Shown here: positions 9,701 through 20,760 of the stretch, piece by piece
How positions within the stretch are numbered: the first letter of the stretch is position 1
Layout of the letters: each line of letters starts with the position of its first letter
DNA from: Corythoichthys intestinalis
Lineage: Eukaryota; Chordata; Actinopteri; Syngnathiformes; Syngnathidae
Length of the DNA stretch: 64,000 nt
NCBI RefSeq assembly: GCF_030265065.1
Contig: NC_080400.1
Location: 55,515,001 to 55,579,000 of the forward strand
Reading direction: 5' to 3'
Position numbers and translations under genes: made by a program
The notes under the pieces: model-generated
What the model was told of the DNA's origin: nothing
What the model saw: only the letters and a program-made list of their open reading frames with translations
Databases searched by the model: none

Positions 9701-11829
9701 CATTTTTTTTCACTTTTATTTACTTATTCAATTATAATTTTGGCACCTTCCATACTACGATTGTTATCATGAATGAGTAAACACACAGATAACAAATTAA
9801 AACAAATGTAGACAAAGACTTGCAGTCGTTACCCAGGCAGACAGTCTCCACACACTACATCAGAGTTTGCAGAGCCAGAGACGACAAGTGTTCTCCCACG
9901 GAGCTTGCAGGAAGAGTGTGGACGACACACTTCAGAGTCTAATGAGTCTGAGAAGGTTCCTGTCTGGCATGAACGACACTGCACTTCCTCTGTCCGACTC
10001 TGGATCTGACCACAAGGCTGGTAAGACAGAAAACAGCAAATATCAAGTTCCTACAAACATACCCTCATTATGTAAAACTTATGGCAATATGCCAACCAAG
10101 AATCAACTGTTCCTTTTTAAAAAAATGTCATTAAGTAATCTAGTCAAGTGACTTAAACGACCCCCCCACGTTTAATAAATTTCATTTACACTGAGGAAAA
10201 TAAGTATTTGAACGACCCTGCGACTTTGCAAATTATTCCACATAGAAATGATGGGCGGGTTTGAAATTTTCATGGTAGGTGCTTGCCCGCTGTGAGAGAC
10301 AATCTAAAGAAAAAAAGAATCCAGAAATCACAATGTATGATTTTTTTAAAGAACTTATTCATATCGTACTGCTGAAAATAAGTATTTGAACACCTGTCTA
10401 TTTGCTAGAATTGTGAGCCTCAAAGACCTGTTAGTCGCCTTTAACAAGTTAAACGAATAAGTGGAGACTGTCTGAGTCTTACTTTTTGTCTGTTTGAGGC
10501 AGTTAGCTGCAAATAAACACCTGTCCAATCAGGATGACTCCAATTACTAACATGGTCAAGACCAAAGAGCTGTCCAAAATAGTGGAGACAGAATTGCAGA
10601 CCTCTACAAGGCTGCAAAACGTTACGGGGCAATTGCCAAGAAATGGAAATCATTCTGCAAAACAACTAATACACAGAAAAACAAGCTCTTTTTATCCTTC
10701 TGCTGTGAATTTGAACATTTTTTCATTCGCTTTTCATTTCATTCGTTTTAAAACCTCGTAGATAATTACATCATCAAAACACGGAAATCAAGCAAATCAG
10801 TGCAGCACAGAGGCTCCGCCCAGGGGATACAATTTTTGACGGGGGTAACCACAATGGCACGATACGGGCGGGCGTACCATATTCAATGGATGAGGATCTT
10901 GGCAAAAAATTTAGCTGTCCTAAGCAGTTTGATTTAGAATTCACCTCAAGAATGATGGGAAACCAAAAAAATGCTCATTTTTAACTTATTATTATAAATA
11001 TTCTTGTAATTTTATTGTTGACACTGCATTTCGAGGTCATCAACATAGTGTGCACCCCCCCCCCCCAAAGTCAAACTCCGCCTATGGTTATAAGTTGATG
11101 TTTAATCACAAAAGTTAAGAATATGTTTAATGAAATGGTTAAAAAGTTATTAAAAGTTGCTTTTTTCTTTCACATAGCTATGATATGAACATTTATTTGT
11201 TCAAGGACTGCCATCGAAACTGAAATATTGTGCAAAAATGTATCCTAGAGGCACATTTATTTTCTCCTATTAATTAGCTGGACTGTTGTGTGTCCACACT
11301 TGGCATCAATCTTTTTTTACTACGAGGTTCAGATCGCCAGACCTTGGATAGGAAAATGTAGGCCTGCTTCGGGCTGATTAAAATTTGGGACGAAGTGAAT
11401 GCCAGTTTTGCAACAAAGGAAAACAGTTGCTAGTGCAACCTGAGCAATCACTCTGCTGTTTTTTCTTTTGGCAAAAAGAGGTCTGACTCACTTTTGAAGG
11501 TTCTTGGCCGGCGGGGCATTCAAGACACATACACCCTACTTCCCACTGACACTGCACAGCTGCAGTTTCACGACAGCCAAACACCTGAAATAGAAAAAAA
11601 AAAAACCTCTACGTAAACAGTCTTGCCAACTTGTGAGTCATTGAATCACTCAGTAAAACTAGTGACACACATCCTAACTCATATGCCACATCATGCAGCT
11701 TAGTAATGAATGACACTGTAAATACCAGTACAAACCGTACATAGGGATTTTTTTTAAAATTCTGATTATTTTAGTGAAATTGATTACCGTGAGAAGAACA
11801 AGAGCTGAGCAGCAAAGGTGGTTCTTCAT
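6537..11829 (-). CDS. relt: RELT tumour necrosis factor receptor, first five coding exons (gene continues off left edge)
   Basis: RELT (TNFRSF19L) is a single-pass plasma-membrane receptor of the TNF receptor superfamily; in mammals its cytoplasmic tail binds OXSR1-type kinases and TRAF1. Joining the exons (11,829-11,788; 11,584-11,492; 10,017-9,833; 6,937-6,882; 6,791-6,537) keeps one open frame of 210 residues with matching splice phases (0, 0, 2, 1). It has a hydrophobic signal peptide (residues 1 to about 22) and a cysteine-rich ectodomain (C37, C47, C59, C62, C76, C82, C101, C104, C123). NDS and NDT glycosylation sites lie at 116 and 149. A transmembrane helix (about 163-186) is followed by the basic LLKKKGCRC stop-transfer. 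The helix segment VMGLLGIVICNLLKKKG closely matches mammalian RELT and is further from RELL1. The rest of the cytoplasmic tail is outside the window. Confidence 0.9.
6882..6937 (-). CDS. relt: RELT short exon finishing the cysteine-rich domain
   Basis: A 56-bp exon bounded by acceptor TTCTAACAG and donor GTAAGC. It encodes FNIKPGLGNDSVKTPCVK, corresponding to the human segment after CWPG up to the last ectodomain cysteines. Its phases (enters 2, leaves 1) exactly bridge its neighbours, which is strong support for so short an exon. Confidence 0.85.
7354..8856 (-). mobile_element. Tc1/mariner transposon family B in RELT intron, degraded but full length
   Basis: A 1.5-kb element flanked by TA (7,352-7,353 and 8,857-8,858). 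Its inverted repeats exceed 200 bp: TTGTGATAAAG...CAAGCCTTTTATTGTTTTAATA near the left, and the complementary text from about 8,640 to 8,856. Motif CTATCTCAAAAAATTAGCAT (7,534-7,553) recurs inverted near 8,655-8,680. The transposase is on the minus strand but broken. It sits between the cysteine-rich and stalk exons of RELT. Confidence 0.9.
7759..8528 (-). pseudogene. Broken Tc1-type transposase, family B
   Basis: Starts MGKTADMTAVQKAISDTLKQ at 8,528 but meets an in-frame TGA within about 35 codons. The HTH-type region follows in pieces (QSAVSRHLSGKS, then RQKRLTWATEKQHWT). Downstream are ISDESTFFM (first catalytic aspartate region), QHDLAPAHSAKST (second) and NWPANSPDLN (third; the expected NPIENLW continues as NQTQHCG, so the glutamate is lost). 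Multiple frameshifts and stops mean it is inactive. Confidence 0.8.
8870..9240. repeat. Dispersed non-coding fish repeat, second copy
   Basis: Shares CGAAATCAACAGGAAATAAC with 3,290-3,320 and ends with a GACGTCCAATCCATTTTGAC segment that recurs in variant form at 24,590-24,660, 30,465-30,510, 35,930-35,960 and 49,320-49,360. It looks like a short repeat that often sits next to other elements. No gene is present from here to the next RELT exon at 9,833. Confidence 0.45.
9833..10017 (-). CDS. relt: RELT exon: main cysteine-rich repeat
   Basis: Acceptor TCTTACCAG lies before 10,017 and donor GTAACG after 9,833. It encodes residues 46-106, opening PCGQIQSRTEEVQCRSCQTG and ending VVCGDCLPG. Cysteine spacing matches human RELT (LCRPCPPGTF ... 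CGDCWPGW). TNF-receptor cysteine-rich repeats fold around disulfides and bind ligand or partner receptors. It enters in phase 0 and leaves in phase 2. Confidence 0.92.
10189..10690 (+). mobile_element. Tc1-like transposon family E, 5' fragment
   Basis: Follows TA at 10,187-10,188 and begins CACTGAGGAAAATAAGTATT, with the inner motif GAAAATAAGTATTTGAACAC near 10,376, the two motifs of one Tc1 terminal repeat. A transposase start follows (MVKTKELSKIVETELQTSTR near 10,551; the frame is disturbed), as does the stretch around GCAATTGCCAAGAAATGGAA. Similarity ends near 10,690 with no 3' half, so it is a truncated dead copy in a RELT intron. Confidence 0.75.
10700..11491. other. RELT intron, unresolved repeat pieces
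   Basis: Mostly unrecognised intron DNA. A C-rich tract at about 11,056-11,068 is followed by AAACTCCGCCTATGG, which looks like the end of a repeat. No exon, RNA gene or full element was recognised. Confidence 0.3.
11492..11584 (-). CDS. relt: RELT exon: end of signal peptide and first cysteines
   Basis: Acceptor TTTCTATTTCAG, donor GTGAGT, 93 bp, phase 0 at both ends. It encodes VFGCRETAAVQCQWEVGCMC then LECPAGQEPSK, matching the WQCPPGEEPD start of the human ectodomain. Confidence 0.88.
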
Positions 11830-11862
11830 CTTCTTCAATGTATTCTTGTATAAACATATGAT
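11788..11862 (-). CDS. relt: RELT exon with start codon and signal peptide
   Basis: Acceptor TTCTTCTACAG precedes 11,862; 33 nt of 5' UTR then ATG at 11,829; donor GTAATC after 11,788. It encodes MKNHLCCSALVLLT, a signal peptide that continues into the next exon in phase 0. An upstream ATG in the UTR opens a frame that does not continue correctly into the cysteine exon, so the 11,829 start is preferred. Confidence 0.85.
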
Positions 11863-12748
11863 CTGTAGAAGAAAATTGTATTAATACTTAAAAGGTAGTA
11901 CCATGGGGTTAATAGTCATAAATAACAATGAATAGCCCCGAACTCAATAGACAATGTACTCCACAGGTAGACAATAAGGGAAATTGAAGTTCACTGGTCC
12001 TACTATCAAAACCAGTGGCCCAGGTCAACGCGTCAGTTATTGATCCCAATAATCACGAAAAAGAACAATTTGCTTGAATAACATGAATAACATTTTTTTT
12101 TTTTTTTTTGCGGTAGATTTAATGAAAAGTGCAGCAAAATGGTGCAAAGACATGAAGCTAGTGCAAATGATCCTATTCCAATTTCAAAATCATATACATT
12201 GCACAAACGAGGCGTCGCCTAACTCATGCAGCCAGTGGAGTGCTGTCATCCCACACAGATTTTGAGTCCATTGGTCACATGACCAGGGAGTTTTTGTGCT
12301 AAAATGATTAGTTTTCATTATTTTTGTGTATCTTCGGCGTGTAACAAACTGGCGTGTGGCGTCAGCATTTACCCGTATTGAACTTTACGGAGTGCACCAA
12401 CCTGGAACACGAATAACCTAATCAGAACATGAATAAAACCAAGTCGACTACACTGACCACTTACACATGTTTTAATGTTTTCGAGAAACAAACAAAAAAA
12501 TTTCTTGGGAGATCCAATGGTGGGAGAGCCCCGTGCCTGGGCGAAGCTTTCCTGTCTTCCCATTACCGCCCTCTGGAAGTTTCCCCCAGCTCGATTGTCG
12601 TGGAAACAATTTAGAAGTCAAAGAGATGACTAAGGCAATTGTGGCTAATGAATTTCAAGCTAAACTGTCGTAATGATCATATTTTTTCTGTAGTCACGCA
12701 CGTGGATGAATTATCACGTTATATTCATGCCAAAAGTTTCATACTCGT
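11863..12748. other. Inferred RELT intron 1, nothing recognised
   Basis: Non-coding DNA with a long T tract near 12,091. A CCGTGCCTGGGCGAAGC segment near 12,530 is GC-richer but carries no coding signature. Confidence 0.3.
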
Positions 12749-13116
12749 TTAGGGCTGAAACTAACAATTATTTTCGTAATCGATTAATTTGATGATTAAT
12801 CAGATGAATGTCACTCCTTTCAATAACCTTCACAATTTACCTTGAAGTTGTTTTCGGCGTGTTGTAAGTAGCAATGAAGACAAAATGGATAACAATTTCC
12901 TTCAACTGTATGAATGATCAAATTCGTTGACAACTAATTTATTAATCCATTTAATCGATTAGTTGTTGCTGCTTTACTAAGAAGCTAGTTTAGACATTAG
13001 GATGTCCGAAAATTGGCCAAAATGTGAATTGTTGTTTTCCAAAGTATATTTTATATATAATAATATTTTTGATTAATTTGCTAATAGATTAGTCATCGAT
13101 TAATTGTTGCACCTTA
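12749..13116. mobile_element. 368-bp hAT MITE
   Basis: The ends are TTAGGGCTGAAACTAACAAT and, inverted, TAAGGTGCAACAATTAATCG. They are flanked by a perfect 8-bp duplication ATACTCGT (741-748 and 117-124 within 12,741-13,124). Its interior (ACAAAATGGATAACAATTTC) resembles the inverted right half of the element at 30,778-31,757, so it is a shorter relative. Non-coding. Confidence 0.9.
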
Positions 13117-13124
13117 ATACTCGT

Positions 13125-14036
13125 TAACTGCATATGTGGGCATTGATCTGCACACCTCACAGTAATCCTCGTTTTTTTGTCTCATCGTAGCCGAGCCAAT
13201 TCCAGCGGTCTCGCCATTGGGGCTGATACTTTCTCTCCCTTTTCTTTTCATATTGGATTTCGCTTTCACTCAACTATTCTGGTGAATTTCTCTTTCTGAA
13301 GTGGTCTTTTTTCACTCGGTGCTTGGCCAGGTGCTGGGCGTTTCAGAAACATGTCGTCTTGTAGTATAACGTTAAGTGGGTATTGAGATACTGACAATCG
13401 TTTAGCAGCAGTAATCAGGTTGCGCGTGCTCACGTGGGAGCAAGCGAGCACGCGAACGAGGTGTGTTTACGCCTCACGGAGAGCAACGGCAAAGGCTGCT
13501 GCATAGACTGTAAAGGTTGTCTTTGATCGGGATAGCGTTACGTCATCAAAACACAGAACCACTGGGAATTAATGTGAAATAAGATTTTTATTTTTATTTT
13601 TTAATCAACACATTATTTTTACTGTTGAGCATTCTGGTGGCCCTTTAAAAGTATGTCCGGGCCACCGGGCCATTTATATTGTCCACCCCTGTACTCAGTT
13701 TAATTTGGCGCATAAGACAAAACACTCATTCTATAAGGTACAGTATATTCCAACAAGCAATAATAGTCTTTTTTGACCAGTAACTTAAGTAAAAATGAAA
13801 TTCCTCCAGAGAATGTTGCGAAAAACATCTGACAAAAGCATATTTACATTACAGTTACCATGCAAGTCCAGGCAGGATGGCTTGCAAGCAAAATAGTCCT
13901 CACTTGTTCCTTTTGATGCATACCATAATGAACAGTCAACAATAAGTAACTTGTGTGAAGGTACGTTATCAACACAAAAGTACAGATCACGCCAGTCTGA
14001 GTCAATACGAGTTCACGTAGAAAGAAGCAGACTCAA
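13125..14036. repeat. Unclassified repeat remnant
   Basis: The right part near 13,640-13,690 ends GGGCCATTTATATTGTCCAC CCCTG, a form common at hAT element ends, preceded by a GGGCCACC-type palindrome. The left boundary was not resolved. No gene is seen; there is a CpG-rich patch around 13,420-13,500. Confidence 0.35.
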
Positions 14037-14393
14037 ATGAAGTTGAGCTTCACTGGCCATAATGTGGATGTGAAATTTAGACCATGCTTCGTCACAGAAA
14101 ATAGAGGAAAGGGATGGAAAGCGCTAAAATGGCTGATGGAAGCAGAATTCACAATTGGCGGGAACGACACACTCACCCCTGACCTAAATATGACACAGTT
14201 GCTGAGAAAGCACATAATGAAGAAATGGGATATGTTGTCACAATTTGTCAAGACCATACCTGGACTAACCCGCAAACTTAAGAATATGAAGATGTTTTGG
14301 AGTCAATTTACAACAAATGGCCGAAAACACCAAAAGAAATTTCCATTTATATGGCTCAGTGGAAATCATTGCTGTTTTCATCAACGAAGATGA
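14037..14393 (+). other. Unrecognised 118-codon open frame
   Basis: An open frame starting MKLSFTGHNVDVKFRPCFVT and running LLRKHIMKKWDMLSQFVKTI. It has a protein-like composition but matches no family I know. Its end runs into the repeat that starts near 14,375. It may be a decayed transposon exon or chance; no splice context was recognised. Confidence 0.2.
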
Positions 14394-14585
14394 TAACAAA
14401 AATATTTCATGACAATGACGTTACAATGATGAGCTTAAGTCTTGGGGGACTAAAAAATAATGAAACGAACGCCAGTTTTGTCTGACGAGATGAGAACGAA
14501 ACAAAAATGTGCCATATTTTTCGTCATATGTTAACAAAGTGTGACATTTTCTTATCGTATGTGGAGTTAGTCTGCATCGTTACAT

Positions 14586-15520
14586 AGGCATGTGCTGGTA
14601 TGAGATTTTGACGGTACGATAACTATGAGCAAAAATACCGCGGTTTCACAGTCTCAAGGTATTGCAATTAGTTAAAAAAAACTTTTTTCCATTGAACAGG
14701 ATTTTTTTTTTTTTTTTTTCAGAACATAGTTGCAAATTGGAACATGAATATATTGTTAAAATAAATTATCAATTAAAAAAAAACATTTTAAAGAAAATTA
14801 ATATATAACTTATAGACACTACCCACAGCCACAGCTCAAGTTGCTCAAGATTAGAGCAAGAACAAAAAAAATTCTATAAAAAAGTAAAAACACTTCTGAA
14901 TAAAATTTTTAAAACTTTATACTGCATGATTTTTTTTTTTTTGAGGGTGGAAAAGCTCAAGTGAAGTTTTGCCATTTTCAGCCACTGTGTCAAATCTAGT
15001 CTACATGATGTCATGCCTTTGTGTTAAAAAGAACATAAAGAATTTTAAGTTAATAAGTTAGTTAAAAATGTACAAGTTAGTTAAAACGTAAATATTGTTA
15101 TGGAAAGGTTTCATCTAAAAAAAAAAAAAAAACATTGGGAGTGAGACCTCTCCTCGATCTAACGAACGTGGATTTGTGCTTAGCGCAAGATCATCTTTCT
15201 CAATTAACGATCTTTGATGCTATCCTTTTTCCCCTTCATTCAAGCGAATCAAGCTTGTTTTCTCACTCTGCGGCTGTAATACTCGACGAAGTTGCTCTCC
15301 AAGCTAAGCCTAGGCTAACATTCATCTTTGTAAGCTTTTAGTTAGTGTGTATATCGAGTTTGAAAGGAAAATGTGTGTTTTGTTTTTGGCGAACTTTTCC
15401 ATGGTGCTAATCTGTTGAAGCTACTCACACATGGAAAATACAGTTGTACAACGTTTTAAATGTATTCATTTTGTATATTACACTTACCACGATTTGAGAG
15501 CTCAATAAGTTGAAGAAAAG
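14586..15520. mobile_element. hAT-like fragment inside repeat F
   Basis: Starts TAGGCATGTGCTGGTATGAG with GATTTTGACGGTACGATAAC. This is the inverted counterpart of the right end of the hAT element at 17,877-21,124 (GTTATCACACCGTCAGAATT at 21,084). Several A/T homopolymers follow (14,701-14,720, 14,931-14,942, 15,117-15,132). The right end was not found. Confidence 0.45.
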
Positions 15521-15529
15521 AACGCCTTA

Positions 15530-16061
15530 TGTTTGGAGTATTTGTTTTTGGGTAGCTACAGTGCCAAACTCTCTCCATTTGTAGACAACTTCTCTGACTC
15601 TCGATTGATGAACATCCAGACATTTCGAGATGTTTTTTTTCTAATCTTTTCCCAGCTTTATACAAATCAACAATCTTTGATCACAGGTCTTCAGACAGCT
15701 CTTTTGAGCAGACAATGCTTCTCATCAAGACAATTCTTACCAGAGGTTTGCTTTATAGTGAGCAGGGCAGCTTTAAACCACTCATCAGTGATTGGGCATA
15801 CACCTGACTTAAATTGTTTGGTAAAAATGGCTTTCAATTGCTCTTTAAGTCTCCTTAGGCAGAGAGTTCACTTACTTATTTTTCCCCCTTCTGTCATTGT
15901 TTGCATGCTACCCTCATTAGAATATGAAAACATATAAATGTTTGTTAAAGCACCATTTTCACACCTGTGTGATTTTGACAAGGATCAGATCACATTTGAT
16001 GCTGATTTTATGCAGAAATGTGAGAAATTCCAAAAGGTTCAGATACTTTTTCATAGCACTG
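15530..16061 (-). mobile_element. Tc1-like family D, truncated copy D1
   Basis: The right end reads CTTTTTCATAGCACTG before TA at 16,062-16,063, the family D terminal repeat. Minus-strand text encodes the N-terminal part of the transposase (RAV/LSEDL-type start, then RSCLQMERVWHCSYPKTNTP). The catalytic half is missing. It is related to copies at 33,987 and 53,911. Confidence 0.75.
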
Positions 16062-16699
16062 TAGGTAGCAGTGTTTGGTCATGTCACTCATGTGACTCAC
16101 CAGTGTCCTCTCCAGGCTCCAAACTCTCTTGTTTTGAAACAAAAAGATTCACTTTATCTTTGCTGGAGAAAATAGGCAATGTTGCTTTAGGCTTTAAAAG
16201 TTAGTGCTGAGTGATCATCACACACTAAATGTAACTTGTAGTGTTACCATAGTGTTAACGTTAGCATTAGCATTTAACTTGGCAGCGTTGTCTTAAAATC
16301 TTTTTTCTTTTTACATACAGTTCGTGGTGTCCAGATGGGTTCAATTGATATAATAAAAATTAAAATAATTTACCGTTTTCCGGCTGACTGTGTATTATCA
16401 TCACGAAGATGGCGATGTCCTTGTAGATGTTACAATTATGTGCTCGTTTGTTAATGTTTAGTTGAAATTGTTGGAAACTTTTATTTATTTATTTTTGGAC
16501 TAAAACCTTTGAATTTCACAGACAAAAACATTTTGAGTAATTGTCGACTAAAACTAGACGAAATTTGTCTGAGTTTTTGTTGTCTAAAACTAGATGAAGA
16601 TGAACGTTTTGAAATTATTAAAATACAACTAAAACTAGGAAGTATTTTGGTCCAAAACACTAAGACGAAAATTGAAAGGGCTGCCAAAAGCAACACCAC

Positions 16700-17876
16700 A
16701 GTGGAAATGTACCACATATGACCTCCTACACACATTCACACATTTGAAAAACTCCAATAGACATTGTTTTTGGCAAGGTGCTGGTAAAACTGACAGCCTT
16801 GTAAAGTATATTTCAATAGGCAATAAAACAATAGCACAGAAAAGGAACACATGACAGCAGCCCTTTCGATCTCCTGTTGGATTTGTGGCAGTTGCCAGCT
16901 GCGTTATTTTCCTATGTGACACTGTAATTTGGTTTAGTTTTATTATGAGGCGATGGGCAGTGGATGGATGTGAAAAGGCCTAATCAAAAGAAAGTGTAAT
17001 GGTCAAAGGGAAGACTAGAAATGGCAGATTAACACCGCTAAGAATATCTCAGCTTGCACAACAAATATGAAGAACATCTCATGATGCCATGACAAGTAAG
17101 CACATTTAAAACACCTGAAGAGACAAAGGTCCAAACTGCAAAACAATAATTACACTGGTCTACACGAAAAATGTTTCCAGGATAAAAATAGTGAGGCATT
17201 TTTAAAAATAGGTCACAAATAAAAAAAATTAGGTCAAAAGTGTCAATTGGCTATGGTTTTTGAGATATAGTATCTGGCCGAAATGTTAAAAATCGAGCAG
17301 TTTAGGCGAAAATGAGTATTACGGTGGTAGCTCTAGTCTAGATACTATCGCTTTTCTGACCTTTTTTGCTTCATATTGCAAAAAATTAATAATTATGCAA
17401 AAGAATACGTACAGTAATAGATAGTTCCCACTCGCAGCAATGCAATGTGACTGCTTTGGACTACAAATGTAAATATACAAAATATACACACCACAATGTG
17501 CTACACAATGCTCATGTATATGAAACAAAAGAAGGATATAACTTTTTCAAGGCACAAACAGCAAGATCAAATAGCAAGCAATTGCTGCCAAAATTAACTC
17601 ATCTTTTAGTACTCCGTGTTTGCTATGAGCTCCAGTAGTCATGTGATAATGTCTGTAGAATGAGCTGGACCTAACAAACTAGTTACACTTACGCACGACT
17701 AGGCAGTGACAAAGCATTACAGGCAAATTTAATGTCATGTTTTAGTAGTGTTAGTAACGAATTAGACGATTTACATGTAAAACACAATTCATTATGTGAA
17801 GAATTCATGATAAAGCCACTCCGGAACGAATTTTGTATCTTGAGGCACCACTGTGATCGAAATGGTTATTTCTGAG
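16700..17876. other. Unrecognised non-coding region
   Basis: Contains AT-rich DNA with no exon, RNA gene or element boundaries that I can support. A short phrase GAAAGGGCTGCCAAAA at 16,674 recurs at 29,153 and marks the end of repeat family F. Confidence 0.3.
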
Positions 17877-18484
17877 TAGCCATGTGCCGATTACCGGTTT
17901 CAAGTATACTGTGGTATGAAAACGTCAAAGTTTCAAAAAGCAAAAAATTTTCGTCATACCATCCCTATGGGATTAGCTAATTTTTATGCACCATAAATGC
18001 TATGAGAAATCCCTCACTTGCAGCTGCAAGGCTCAACCCTCACCCACTGGTTGTTGCTCAGTGTCAGTGTGTCAGCTGTGGTACACGATGGCTGCAGGAG
18101 GTGAAGCTCCTGAACTTTTTTCTCCCCATTTAAGAAAATCACTGGTATGGGAATACTTTGGCTAAAGAAAAGCTACAGAGGGCCGCGGCTAAGAGGAGGA
18201 GGGCCAACCGACATGTAAAACAGGTTTATGGAGGGTGACTGCCGAGGAGGCAATATCTCTAATATGAATTCGCATTTATACAAAATTAAAGGTTAGTAAA
18301 CACTATCATGAATGTTTCCCACCAGCTACGAGAGTTAACTCCAGCGTGTTTAGTGTGTCTAGCAGTGGTAAAACATGTGTTTTTATCCTCTCTGGCAACT
18401 GTCTGTGTTGAGAAAGTGTGTGTGTTTCATGTAAACATGATACGAGTCATACACACGTGCTTATTATGGTTAATAATTGAATTA

Positions 18485-18893
18485 CCGTATTGGTCCGAAT
18501 ATAAGATGGTGTTTTTTGCATTGAAATAAGACTGAAAAAGTGGGGGTCGTCTTATATTTGCGGTCTAGACATTGTACCCATTCACGACGCTAGATGGCAC
18601 CAGATATCATTGAAGCTATGTTCTGTCACGACAGATCTCAGCTACTCTCAAGTTTAACCAGTTTGCATTATTTTATTGCAATGTTTTTCCTTATTCAGAT
18701 TTGTTTCAAGACTACAGTTACAGTTAGACTTCACTTTGATGGTTAATGCAGTTATTGCAATTTTGTTGTTTTATCACAATAGTCAAAAATATCAAACAGT
18801 CAGACATATCAAAAAGTCTTTTTTCAAACTTGAGTCATGAAAAAGAGGGGGTCGTCTTATAATCAGGGCCGTCTTATATTCGGGCCAATACAG
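18485..18893. mobile_element. TA-flanked MITE (Tc1/mariner type)
   Basis: The 409-bp element has inverted ends CCGTATTGGTCCGAATATAA / CTGTATTGGCCCGAATATAA followed by GAC, each next to TA. The internal phrase GGGGGTCGTCTTATA occurs at both ends. Non-coding. Confidence 0.85.
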
Positions 18894-19339
18894 TATTTTT
18901 GTTCTGATGGTAATGTTGAGCTGTGGCTGTTGCTTTAGGCTCACCTAAAGGACTGCATTAATTTTAATTTTATTTAGAATATTTTCTTTTTTTTTTTTTT
19001 TATCGATTTTAACTTAAAGTGCATGTGACACGAAAAAGCATGTTTATTTCATAATACACGCGGTATTTTATGCTCCTGAATGATATGGACCACTTGGATG
19101 TGTGTGGAAGCGATCGCTATATTTATTTAGTTTTTTGAATCCCGCGCCATGAAAATGAGTGACTTCCGGCTTCGGTCTTGCATTGAGGAGGAGGGCGCTG
19201 TGACGTGTACGGTAGAAGACGTCCTCTTCACTATACAGCGTACTGTTGTGTATGAGGACGAAGGATTCACCTGATTTTGCGGATTAATACGTTTATTTTT
19301 CGCATCACGTCAGCCAAACGGCTGCAGAAAAATAATTCT

Positions 19340-19886
19340 GTATGAGGGAGAGGCGTATGCGCCTTTTTGGAGTTTCAAAAGGTTCCCATTCACCGTGGAT
19401 ATTGGCCAAGCCCTACTACTGTAGGACCACTGGACTTACGGATAGACTATAAAATACTACTGCTCGTCTACAAAACACTTAATGGCCTTGGACCAAAATA
19501 CATGCTTGACTTGTTAGAGTCCTATGAAACATCTAGACCCCTAAGGTCGTCTGGAACCGGTCTTCTGCATGTTCCAAGAACAAGAACCAAGCAGGGTGAG
19601 GCAGCATTTAGTTATTATGCTCCTCACCTTTGGAACAAGTTACCCGAACGTCTGAAGTATGCTCAAACTGTTAGCTCTTTTAAATCAGGGCTAAAAACGC
19701 TTTTGTTTAGCACTGCATATCTATAACTGTTATTCTGTGATTAAATGCGATCTTTTGTCTTCGTTTCTACGTTGTGTTGATTTAAATGTGATTTTTATGA
19801 TCTTCATGTGATGTAAAGCACTTTGAATTGCCTTGTGTTGAATTGTGCTATATAAATAAATTTGCCTTGCCTTGCCTTGCCTTGCG
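19340..19886 (+). mobile_element. 5'-truncated LINE (L2/CR1-like) with TTGCC tail
   Basis: The open frame 19,367-19,726 encodes the C-terminal end of a fish non-LTR reverse-transcriptase polyprotein. It includes LLVYKTLNGLGPKYMLDLLE, RPLRSSGTGLLHVPRTRTKQ and GEAAFSYYAPHLWNKLPERL. The 3' UTR contains GTAAAGCACTTTGAATTGCC, and the copy ends in tandem TTGCC pentamers near 19,862-19,885, the short-repeat tail used by this LINE type. The frame is intact across 119 codons, so the copy is fairly young. Confidence 0.85.
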
Positions 19887-20458
19887 AGGAAGTGAGTAAA
19901 CATCTTGTTTTGTATTATGTCAAATACGAATACAGCGATTACAAAGTAAACACTACAAACTTTATTTAAATAAAGGACTACTTACGTTTGATCATTGGTA
20001 GGCATGTAAAAAGCCCTCCTCATGCACATTAGCAGCACGTTAGCTGCACAACAACTGCAGCCACCCTCCTCCGGGGAACAAACTGTAAATTGCTCTCCGC
20101 CAGGCGGTTTGCCAATCCGCAAAGACAATCGACAACCCAGTCGTCATGTCAAATAATTGAGGCTAGTCATGTGTGATTTTACGCTTCGAAGACATTGAAA
20201 CATCACTCGGTTCGGGTTAGCATGTCGGCTAGCTGTCACGACTTTTGGTTTGTTTACATTCTCCGAAGCCGGGGAAGGGAAATGACATATGTCCGATTTA
20301 GGTGTCATAAAATGTCGTTCGGGAGGTGCGATAGTAAAGGTGAAGTCGACAGTTTTGACCATTATGGAGTAATTTTGCCATGTCGTCCTGAATAAATGCA
20401 TTTTTATCATTTCATATTCCATTTAACACAAGATTGTTATTTGTCACGACCATGCCAT

Positions 20459-20760
20459 TTATTTAGCAATTGGGGAAAATACTTGGATAAAAAGAATATC
20501 CTGTAAAAATATTGAAGTAAAGAGACAGAAACAATGACATTTTGCAGCTCTCTTCGTCGCGTTTTCCTCGTTGTGAATAGTTCCCTCTCGACGGCCTGAC
20601 TGGTCCTTCTCAAGCCATTTATATAGCTATTGGGGAAAAATACTTGGATAAAAAGAATATCCTTTAAAAATATTGGAGTAGAGACTGAAACAATGACATT
20701 TTGCGGCTCTCTTTGTCGCGTTTTCCTCGTTCTGAATAATTCCCCCTCAATGGGCTGAAT
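20459..20760. repeat. Tandem duplication, two units of about 150 bp
   Basis: Unit one (from 20,459) and unit two (from 20,620) both read TACTTGGATAAAAAGAATAT and then CAATGACATTTTGC GGCTCTCT-like text and CGTCGCGTTTTCCTCGTT. They differ by small changes only. Non-coding, inside the hAT element. Confidence 0.85.

Larger units (their letters stand above)
14375..16690. repeat. Dispersed repeat family F, interrupted copy
   Basis: The left part (14,375-14,585) carries ACGAACGCCAGTTTTGTCTG, and the right part (16,065-16,690) carries ACACTAAATGTAACTTGTAG and GGAAATTG-type text. Both recur at 24,730-25,340, 27,830-27,915 and 28,670-28,870. The interior is filled by a hAT-like fragment and a truncated Tc1. 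No coding region was recognised. Confidence 0.5.
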
